Below are positions 24,601 through 36,600 of a DNA stretch of 64,000 bases, piece by piece. Below the pieces are notes generated by a model. The model made no database searches and was not told where the DNA came from. It saw only the letters and a program-made list of their open reading frames with translations. The position numbers and the translations under genes are program-made. How positions within the stretch are numbered: the first letter of the stretch is position 1; each line of letters opens with the position of its first letter. Origin of the DNA: Combretum micranthum (Eukaryota > Streptophyta > Magnoliopsida > Myrtales > Combretaceae); NCBI GenBank assembly GCA_024138025.1, contig JAMXBD010001197.1, positions 124,001-188,000 on the forward strand. The letters are read 5' to 3'.

Positions 24601-27600
24601 AGAGCTAGTGGGTTGTTGGAAGTCGTCGCAAAGTCAATTATCTTTAAAAAAATTTCATTAAGTCATAATACTGATAACACCATTGTCTTCTAGTGCATGT
24701 ATTCTCCTCACTAGATCTTGAATCTCATCCTTTCACCTTGGAGTCAATCATAATGCAATCCTTAGTTGCTAGCCTATAATCCTAACCTTAAGCTACCTCT
24801 AAAAAATAAGTAAATCGAGCCCAAACTCCATTGAAAACAATTTTTACTAAAAATCTAGAAATAAATGAAAGTTGAATGGAACGTCATGTTTTGGTAATAT
24901 ATGGCTAAGAATTTAGTTATATACGTATGTAATATATATTTACATAATTTTAAGTAATGAAAATAATCAACAACCTATCAAATGGGCTAGTAATGAAGTA
25001 AATGAAGCGACTAATAGGTATTTGAGAAGGTAGGGTAAAGATTGGCTAGTGGCAAATTCTATAATTGCATGTCCTTATCTTAAAGAAAACGAGCCAACAT
25101 GAAGAAATCATCATTTTTGGTGATGGGCTACGTCTATTTTAGAGCAAATTTCTTTATTTATGCCCTAAAACGAACATTTTGTCCATTTTAGGCAGGTTTT
25201 ATAATTGTTGTAACTTATTATTAACACTTTTGTTTTTGCATGTTGTCTATGGAATTTTATTTTCTTTTTTATATATTTTGTGTCTTTAAGTTTTATGACT
25301 TTTCCATTTTTTAGTTTTTCTAGTTCTATTTTTAGCAGCTTTTAAGATCTATGTATCATAAATATAATTTTAAGCTGCATTTGCTCACTTTTCTTCCCAA
25401 ATTTCGAATTCACACATAAATGTTCAAATTTGGATGTCATTTACCTAAGAATTTTCAAAATGAATAAGTGACTGAGGGCACTTTTTAGCAGTCATGCACG
25501 ATTCAGCGGTCTATGATAAACCCTAATTATTTCATCATGTTAGCTAGCTTTAAGGGTAGAATCGGCTTAACATGACAAACTAGATATAAACTATTTAAAT
25601 GTTGATTTAAGTCCATTAGTACTTTTGTTGTTTCATCTATACTTATAATTACTTTTGACAGTCCAGACTTCCTTTCATACTATTTAAAGTCAAAGCCTGA
25701 TAGTTTTATTAAGTGATCCTTAATTGTGCTAATTTTGTGTTTTTACTCATGATATATGAAAATGTGAAAGTATGTTTTAGGTTTAGTTTGTGCATAATGA
25801 TAACTTCAATGTAAAGAACTTCATTTGTGGTATGTATTGATGCATGGAAGGTTTAATAAACTGAGAATGGTAGTGACAAATCAATCGCACGACCTTCTAT
25901 GGATATTCAAGCTTGAAGTGTAGAAGGTATTGCCTATAATAATCCATTCCAATGGATTGCAAGATAATTTGAACAACCTTAACTACAATGACCCTGCCTC
26001 ATTTTCTTTCGTTGCTTTGAAACTTGTTCGCTCTCGACTCTAAGCACTTTAACCTTAAATTCTTTGAAATGACTTTTACTTAACTAAACAAAATGTTTTT
26101 ATGATAATAAAATTTAGCTCATTATAAATCACATATGCAAAGAGTGAATTTAGTATGTTTTTGCTTATTACTATGTACTTAGGTCTCTAAAGGTATGATT
26201 ACGTTCCTTGAGCTTACTTAAGTGAATGTAAAAGATTTTTTTTTAATGATAATCCATGCTTTGGTTGCTTGATGACTATGTCAAATGTGTGATTGTTCGA
26301 ATATTAGCTATGTAGTGATCTAGTGAATGCTTAAATAATGTTGTTGGAGTGTTGGCTATGTAAATATTTGTATTCACCACCAACTTGATTAAATAGCTAT
26401 CTAATCATTTATTAAAGTCTACATGCATTACGATGTCATACAATGTTGATGGCCACCACTTCTATATGATAATGCATGAGGGTCTAAGAGAGGCCTAGTT
26501 CTACTTTACATAACTAAGCAAGGTGAGGGTTGTCACATGTCGAATAGAATATTCACTAGCTTGTTAAGCTGTAAGAGGACACCAACGATAAAGACCCTAG
26601 GAGAAGTTCAAGCTTTTATTGATTGTTTAGGTCATGAATGACCCAAAATCTAATGTATAGATTTAAACTTGTAAGCTAAAGGTAAAAAACGGGGCCATTT
26701 CCTTGATGCTATAATAGTTATTCGAAGATTCCATGTTGTTTTACATTACATATACTTAATCATTTATAGCATATGGTTGAAGAATCACTTGAAATTATCC
26801 ATTTGTATTTGTATGTAGTATTGAATTTTTTTTTTTTTTTTATGAGCTATGATTGCTCATAACCCCATAAAATGATTTATATTTTAAGTTTTTGGTACTA
26901 TACCTTCGTAAGAACATGTCATTTGTTGGCCTTTGGTGTGAAGATGAGGAAGAGTTAGTTTGGCACTCAAATTGAATTCCTTTTAACAAAGTGCTTTTTT
27001 TTTTTTCACTTTTGATGTTCATAGATATTTAATTTAAAGACTTTTTTTCTACATAGTAAATGATGTTTAATATTTCCTTTTCACATATTTTAATTTCTTT
27101 ATTTGTGGTTGTAGTTTAAATGCTTTATAAGTGGTCAATGCAATTATCACAAAAAAAAAAAAATTAAGTTCTCTCTTCTCATTGTCACAAGTAATTATGT
27201 TACAAGACATGATATTTTAGCAGCAAGTATTTTTGAAAAAGTGAATAGACAATTATTGATCAATTATGATTATTAACTATATTGAAAATATGAAGAGAAA
27301 TTAGAGAAATTTATTTCTCCTTTTTTTAAAAAAAACGATGAAATTATTTCACATTTTTCATTTAAATTTTTTGTAGTTGTTAACTATTGCCACCTAAGCC
27401 TAGCACTACTATTTACTAGTAAAAGCCCTTAGTATTCATAACAATTCTTAGATTATTACAATTATATAGTATTTGATAATTATATGATTTTATGATGACT
27501 TTTATTAGATAAGAAGGAAAAAAAAAAAGAAAAATTCTAGGAAAATGAATATTCCTTGATATAGCCCATTCAATTTGGGGAATACTGCTTTTATTTTCAA

Positions 27601-30600
27601 AATATATGCCCATTTGAATTAACACATTAAAATCATGCTTTCTTTTAACAAAACGTATGTATATATGTGATAGGTATGTATAAAGGCTAATAATTTTATT
27701 GTACATAGTATATGACCAAGTACTTTGCATATTGTCTATATTTCATTTAATTAGAACCAAAGCTCATATTATGTCTAAGATATTCATTTTGAGGATAAAA
27801 AAATATATTTTTGAATATTAATTATACACTTTGTAAAAAATATAATTATATAAAAATGACAATTTTTCTTATATGATATTTCAACAAGTGTATAGGATAT
27901 TTTATTATGAATCTCTTTTTGCACCAAATACTAAAAGTCATCCTTCCACATGTGGAACTTTCAACACAAGTACAAAAAGGATTGGAACAAGAGCCATAAT
28001 CTTTACTAATGCTTCAGGCTCTACCCCATATCCTACTCCAAAAAAGTATGGACATTAGGTCTTACTTCCAAAGGGTCATTTCACGGGAAAATGCCAATAA
28101 GCATAAAAACCTATGTAGTCCTATAAATAGTTATAGAAATACTCATAAGAAGAAAAGAGAGAGAGAAGGTATCTTTAGGTAGACCCTTTATTAACGATTT
28201 GTCACATAAAATACGATACCGTAGTGATCACACATGCAAAACCAAATGTGGTACTATTTTTTCATATGACAGATCCTTAATGGAAGACCTACCTAAGATA
28301 GGTAGGTCAATGCCTACCTACCTTTTACTCTCATTAGAAATAGTAATAGGAAATGAGCATGAAGTGTCAAGTGCTTTGGCATGGCTAAGCATTCCACAAA
28401 AGGAAAGTGCAAACAGGTATCAGGAGAAGGGAACCAATTCTTTAAATATTAAGTATATGTATGTGTGTATATATATATATTAGGAAACAATAAAAAAGTA
28501 TAACCCTTATTTTCGTACTTTTAAAAACGAGTAGCTAATTTTTTTTTATCTTTTGTAAATACATAACATTTGATGACCCAAAGAAAAAAAACAAATACGT
28601 AACACATGTTTTGATATTTTAAAGACAAGTACCCTAAATTTTATTTATGACAAATATGTGACATATTTTGGTACTTGTGCATATAAGTGATCTTATTTTT
28701 TATTTTTTGAAAATATATAATTTGTATTTTTTTCACTTTGTGCTTTTTATAAAGGACATATGGTTTTTTTATTGGTTAATAATACTATTAAATGAATTTA
28801 ATTAAAATAGTTTTTTTAATATTCTTTGATTACATCCCTTTAACAATATCCTCTATCAATGAACCCTTACTATTATTAATAGAAAGAGAAAATATACAGG
28901 TTATGCATTTATCAAAAATCATAATTCCTCTTTTTTTTGTGCAAAATTACTGATATATAAGTTATTTATTTATCAAAAATCAAAACTAGTCACTTATTTT
29001 CAAAAGTACAAAAAACATAAGACATTTTAGGCCTTCTTTTTTAATTTTTCCATATGTGTGTGTATATATATAAATAATATGTAAATACCAAAAAAGGGGA
29101 GATATGTGGACTTTTCTCTTTGATGCCCATTCTATGAACCTACAATCATATGTTATGATATCTCTTACTCAATATATAGCTAATAATGATCAATTTAAGT
29201 GCCAAATTAGAGACATAGCAGCAATAGTATGCATAAATTAACAAAGATAAAGACCATTCATTATTAGTTGTGCTATGACTTAACTTTACTATTCACTATG
29301 TTAATAATAAAGATTTTAGCCACATTTTGTGTTCGTCTTTTTAGTGCATAAAGAGAGAGTGAAAGGGAAAAAAGATAGGTGGTATTTAGCCTATGTATTT
29401 TATTGGGGGGTATGTCAAATAGAATTGTAGAACCACGTAGTACTATAAGTACCACATGTGGTTCTACTTTATAATCCACACATGCTTAATGAAAGGCGTT
29501 GTTTAGCTTACTTATCTTTTACTCGTGACAGAAAGAGTGTGTGTTAGTGTTTACTTCTTTGGAAAATGAAATAGTGAAAATCACTAATTTTTGTATTTCA
29601 TTAATTTTTTCTATATTGTACCCTTAAAAAGGGTATATGCTATAATATGACTATATGTGTTGGTTAAATAGTATTAGTTTAAACCAGATTAAATAATCAA
29701 TCAAGAATATGCAATATCATGGAATCCCCCTTGGCACATCGCTACAGTGACGACCCTTTGCAAATTCCATCTATCTAAGCTACAATACTCAAGCTAGAAG
29801 TACCTATTAGGGCATACAACTATTTTTATATGAAACAATTCTATACATGTGTCATTGTATAATTTATACAAGATAATACAGTGAAATTTTATCATAATAC
29901 CATGGAGTTGTTTCTCTGTAGTCACTCAAAATCTATCTTTCTTATTGTACGTGATGAGCTTAAAAAATCTACTATCTAACTAAAAATTAACCCCAATTAA
30001 TAGCAGTACCTCAAAACTAGTTATGTTCATCATATAGGCCTTGAGATTTTATCATACTTATAGCCATTATGTAAGCTTTTTATATATCAACAAACCTAAA
30101 TTAGCAACAACTTATAAACAATCTTGGAAACATTGCTTTAGCTTGAAATGTGCTTGTATGAACTAATTTTGTTAATGCTCAGCTTTAGATATCTCAATGT
30201 GTGTTTTGCAATAAACACTTTTTTTTCCACCACATATAGTACATAACTACATATCTAACCATTCGAGGTTATATATTCATAGATTCAATTTGACATGTAT
30301 TTCTCTTATTTATGGTATATTGGAAGTGAGCAAATGGAAGTAAATAGGATATATATTAGAATGTGGGCCTCTTTTTAAATTGTATAAGGAGACTTTTTTA
30401 GTTGGCTTTAATATCAAATGGACATATAGATTTTTTTTTTTAAATCATAAGCTAAAACCTTATAAGTAGCTTTTCGTACATATAAAAGGTTAACAAATCT
30501 TTCACACTCTTGGAATAAGAACTAACCATGCCTTATGAATATACAACCACATTATGAAGCTAGAGAATCTTACTTTACATACAACTATTACTAATGGAGA

Positions 30601-33600
30601 GCAAACATGAAACAAAACTTTGTTTGGAATAATTAAAATAGCCAAACAATTGAAACAGAAAAAGAAAAAAAAAAAAGAAAAGAAAATCTTTTAGCATATA
30701 TAGACACTTTTATCTAGTTTCTATCTACAATGATATCTTTTCCTCATTTTGCATCTTTTGATAAATCCCATTCAAAGGAAATGCAAGTTTATATCTTCTC
30801 ACTTCTACACTCAATGCATACACGTACATTAAGTTTGGCAACAAAAATTAAAAAGGAAAAAAGAACAAAAGAGTTAAAGAAAATTAGAAGTTTGCACTTA
30901 AGTAGAGAAAGGAAATAAATAAAATATGAATAACATTAGAGGAAATAAAAAGCAAATACAAAATTTTTCTTCATCACACTATTTATCAAAATAAAATAAA
31001 GGGTAATTTTGTCTAATACTAACATCATTTGTATTTATTTCATTCTCTAAGACAAATCAAACACAAGAAACATATTCTCTATCCTTTCATTTCTTTCATA
31101 TGTTACTAAATACAAAATGAAAATTACACTTTCATCCATTTCTATTATTTTCTTTTCTTTTCCACTTCACCCATTTTTCTTCCATAGAAAATTTCCAAAC
31201 ATAATCTTAGTTTACACCATATATTTTTTAGATGGTCGTATTATAAGATTCAAATGAAAAAGAAGTAAGTCATACAATTATAAGGCCTCAAAAACACAAG
31301 GTTCATAAATTGGTTCCTTGGTATGTAAAAGAAGATTTCCTACTTGTCCTATTAGTCCATTTGGATGGTTTGTATTTTATTGGTATTCATCTGCATCTGT
31401 ATCTTATTTGTATTTAATCTATTTTTGGTTTGTTTGATTTTTTTATATGTAAAATTATCTATTTTTCATCTATATATATATATTTTTTTTGCGAGCAATC
31501 TATTTAAAAACATTTGTGTACCATCTACATGTAGACAAAACAAACAAACCCCTACACTTAAGTTATGAGCTACCTTCCAGCTATCTCTAGGTTGCTTTAG
31601 ATATAACTAATTTACCATCATCTCCTTTTTATTCATAAATTATTTCTCTAATGTACTAAAAGTTTCAATTGATAAAATTTACTATGGGAAGTGTAATTTT
31701 GGTTATGTTAACAAAATTTTATATGATTGAATCACCATAAGAAAAACAATTAATCACACATTGTGTACATATGCTCATAAGGAATTTAACTTAATAGTTT
31801 TGTGTAAATCTTTGGTCATAGGAATGATTAGATGAGGAAATATAACAAATATATTTTTATCCACTTCTATTATGGTTTATTTTGGTTCATTAATGTATCA
31901 ACTTCTTTTGTTGTATATCAAATACCTAAAATTTCAATCAATTATTAATAATTTGGAAGCTAGCCCATTTGCTTCAACTAAAGTAGATATCATCACGAGT
32001 CGGTTCCCGCCCGACTCATCACTGGTGGTTCTTGAACTGGAACCGGCCCAGGAATGAAGAATCTGAACAGGTAAAGGACCCGCCGGTTCTGGCAGATCCT
32101 TACGGTTCCATCCCTAAAAACCGCATGACCTTGCGGTTCTACACCGTAAAAATTATAAAATAATTATTAAAAAATTGTAATTATAAACAAATATTTAAAA
32201 CTACTTTCGCATAAATAATAAAAAATTTATTTCCTATTCACAATATTTAATGTGTTATTATTAACAACACAAGTAATAAATACATTTGAAATCATATATT
32301 ATTAAATTTATGTAGATTTCTAATCAAAGTAGACTTTCTTTCTTAACAATGTGTCGTTTGTTTTTTGTTGTTGGGAATTATTTATATCTTGAATATTTTA
32401 TAATGTCATTTGCTAATATAACAATTAAAAAAGTGCAAGTGATTGTATATAAATAAATACATAATTATAGAATTTCTTTTAACTAATGTTATGAACAATT
32501 ATTGTTAGGCTCAATGTTTTTTAAGTTAAAAATTTATTTTATATTTTTTTCTTAGTTAAATTAAGTAAATTATTTAATTGTTTTTTATTTTTTTATTTCA
32601 TGGTTCTCAGTTCTTCTAGAACCGGAACCAAACCATGGGAACTAGTAGTTTCTAAGAACCAGGAACCAGAGGTTCAGGTCCAGCTCTAGACCCAAACCAA
32701 ATCGTGACGACGTCTAAACTAAATATTATAAATTGGATAAAATAAACACATATGCTAAACTATTTAACGTGTTGTGTCATCAATTTTGAAACCTTGCAAT
32801 CAAATCCCAAAGGACCCAAAAATTATACATCTAAATTTACAATCTTGCCATTTTGTAAAATTAGAAAATAGAAAGAAATAAAAAAGAAAAATATTCAGAA
32901 CGATATTTAAAAATAAAATAAAATGAGCCCAATAGTGAAAACCTAGGGCCCTTAAATTGAGACCGACTTATTTCTTTATCTCCTCTTCGCTTGTGTTCGC
33001 ATTCTAATATATTTTAATTTATTATTATTATTATTATTTTAAATTTAGAAAGGTATATTGGCAATTAAGACCTAAGTGCAACTTGCAGAGTACATGTTAT
33101 CTAGTTAAGGGAGCCTTTTTACACTTTACCTTTACAAATTAAACAAAAACTAATATAGCATGTGAAGAACTTCCCAAAACAACCTTATATAAATCACATC
33201 AAAGTAAATAAAAAATACTGAAGCACCACCACAAGATCATAAAAAGCTTATTTTCAACTTTTGTGATAATTTGTATAGAAATATGTCGTTGCTGATGATA
33301 ATTTATTAATCAACAAGTAAATACTCTTAATTAGATATAGATCAAACCCACAAAAATAACGTTAATTAAGAAATTAAATCCATTATAAGAAATATATGAC
33401 CTATATTTGGATATTGAAACTGCATAGAAAAGAGCATAGTACTAATTAATAGTCTAAAACTATCATTCCATTTCACCCCATTCCATTTATACCTAGCAGA
33501 ATGTGCCTTCATGGGTAAGAAAACTATTAAGACCTCCTGTGCCACCCATAAGCAGCACAAATCCTCTACCAAGAGTGACCCTCCATTATTGGATGCAATT

Positions 33601-36600
33601 TACCTCTCCTTTATTTCATAATTTCCCAAATCTTCCTCTATTTATAATAGCCCTCTTATCTCTTTGATCACCTTTACATTGCACATCACCATAAATACTG
33701 GCGTCATATTACCTAAGACATTAAGTCTCTTACCACTAAGACCACTATTGCATCCTACAAGCTGCCTTCTTTAGATATAGCACCACCATTAGATCACTAA
33801 ACATGACACAAATGTTAGATCAAGTTGTAGCCTTTAGAAAATAGGATACCATACGTAAGTAAAGTTCAACATGAATTGTAGAAGAGTGGTAGTAATGGTT
33901 TATAACGATAAGATAATGAACTATATGTTTATATTACTAATGAACTTTAAAGCTTCATGATTGAAAAGTCTCATTAGTTACCTGTCAGGTTGACTAAAGA
34001 TTACTATTGAGTTTTTTAATTTTTTTTTCTTAACAATGATTACTATTAAGTTTGAGCATTACGAATGATATAAAGGTCAACAACAATTTGAGGAGGAGCC
34101 AAGGCAAAAACTGAAAGACATCTTTTGACCTAATTTAGAGAAGAGGTTCAAAGATGAAGGGAGTATCATTGGGTACAACTTCTAGTTGGCTTTCAAAAAG
34201 TGACAAGAATGAACTAAATGACCATAAAAAGAGAGAGAGAGAAGAGGGAGGGAGGAGGGAGGGAGGGAGAAAGAAATAGACCTAATTGTAGGTTTGCAAA
34301 GACAAGTTGCATGTTTAAGTAGAGGGGGAATCAAAACCCCCATAGAAGTAAATCTAACAAGGATTATGGGAAGATATTGAATAATGGTTTATAAGGCCTA
34401 ACCAGTGAATTTCAAGTCAAAACTACTATAAGCTTTATTGTTTGTGGTTTAAAGGCTCATAGTAACATATTGATTTAACTATTAATTAGGTTTAGGTTAG
34501 AACATCACAGGATGTGTCAAACGTGACTTGGCATTGGGTTAAGTCACTTTTTCAAATGCAAAGAACTAAGATATATTGAGTTGGAAGTTTGATTTGATGA
34601 CTTATAATTATAAATAGATTAGTCAGTAAATTGTAGAAGTGTTCTTGATTTGATTTAGACTAGTTCAAACTTCAAACCTTTAGTGAACCTGAATCACTAC
34701 AAAAGGTTTAAGATTTAGAACTGAATTGCATCAATTGTAATTTAATTTGACTTTAACCGCTATTAGAGAAAGCCAAACTATAACCTAATTGATTTTAACG
34801 ATATGTCCAATGGTATCCCCAGTGTCTAAAAGTTAATAGAAAATAGAGTTAACGAATTAAGTGGAGACACATGGAATTTTTTAACAACTTATAGATGATT
34901 TCACCTAAGATGTTGAATCAGTGCTATCCCTACTGTTGTTGAATACCAATGAGAAATGACACGAATCGATAAGTTTTAAATTTTGGTTAGCATCAAAGAT
35001 AGGTTAGCTATTACATCAAATGATGGAGATGATAGTGTCGTAGTAAAGTGACTGGAGGTGTAAGGCTAAATTGTGGCCGTTAAAGAATTAGACTAGTTAA
35101 GAGTTAGGAAAAAAGATGAAGTGGACATACTAAACAAAGTGAAAGTCAAAATTAAGGTCAATAACTAGGGATTAAAGTCAAAAGCTGAAAAAAAAATGTT
35201 GGTTCTTCTTCTTCTTCTTTTTTCAAGTATAAAGTGATTTGTTTTCAGTTTAACGGTTTTGGTCAATGCAATTTCCTAAATTAGATTGTAAATAATTTGA
35301 ATTTTCCTCAAACCAAAATGCGACTTTAATCATAATATAAAAGAACTAAATTTTGTGGTTCTGTTCCATTCATGGTCTGATTCAATAAATAGCCTCAATA
35401 TGTTGTGTTATTGGTATTGTGGTCTTTTTTCTTATTCATAAAGTATTCCATGTACTATAATTTTAACTAATTAAACATGGAAATGATGTATTTCGTAAAA
35501 TTCTTATTCTATAGAATGAGTGTACTATTCCCACCTGATTTCTTTCCAGCAAACCAAACTCATTGTAAAGAACCGTCAACCATGACAAAGCTTGGGAGAG
35601 TTTCAATGATATAAGTTCATAATATACATATACAACCATAAGCCTACTAGCTTTTAGACATAGGTAACAAGGAGAGGAAATTAATTTCAGTTCAATTCTA
35701 ATGAAATATAGTTATATTATACCCTTTCTTTTATGCATTTATTTATTTTTTTGGAAATGAGTTATATCCATTTTCTTTTAAAAAATCAATAATGTGTTAC
35801 AATTATTTATAATTATTATGATTAAATGGAAGAACATGGATTATATGGTATAAAAACCCTAGTGCTTTAATTTATAAATCTCCTCGTATGGAAACTTTAG
35901 GAAGTGATTTTGAACAATTAAATAACACAAATAGGATTTGCCTAATTAGGTTGTCACACTTGAACCTAGTAAAAATGGCATGAAAGGAACACCTTAGAAA
36001 AATTCCATAGGATTGTCACACTAGCACTAATACAACGGTGTGGAGGGTGTCCATTCAGTAGAGTAACTCTTACTGGCTAGTGGCAACTACTTCTATATAT
36101 GGGAAAGAAACACAGATCCTCCACAATGACTATCGATTCAACCCATGCCATAGTCATAAAGGAGTTCATCTATGCAATGTTTGATTCTGAGGGGAATTGT
36201 TGAGTATCAAACTGCCCATAACTTGAATTTCAAACCACTCACACTTACTTTTAACTACTCGTGTGTGCTGTGAGTGTGGGAGCATTGAATGTGGTTCCTT
36301 GGGTTTTGAGCTGCGTAATTTGATCGCGGGAGCACCACAAAAAGCCAAGGGAGTATCATACTGCATGCATGTAGCATCAAGGAGAGTCCGGATTTACAAG
36401 GGGATAACACATTAGAGGTGTAGTAGCTGTGTTGGAGGCCTAGGAGTAGATGGGTGTCGGCACTGAGTCGATTATGTCTTTTTTTCCTGAATTAATAACC
36501 CTAGAAAAAATAATGTATGGATGATACATGCTTTCTTTCAGAGAATGAATGCAGTCAAAATTTATTGAAGATTTGTGTGTTACTTTTCTTGTAGTGATAA

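Noticed and set aside
27873..28483. Two consecutive plus-strand ORFs in intron 1
   Set aside because: No recognisable family, an in-frame stop between them, weak composition, and located inside the intron on the opposite strand.
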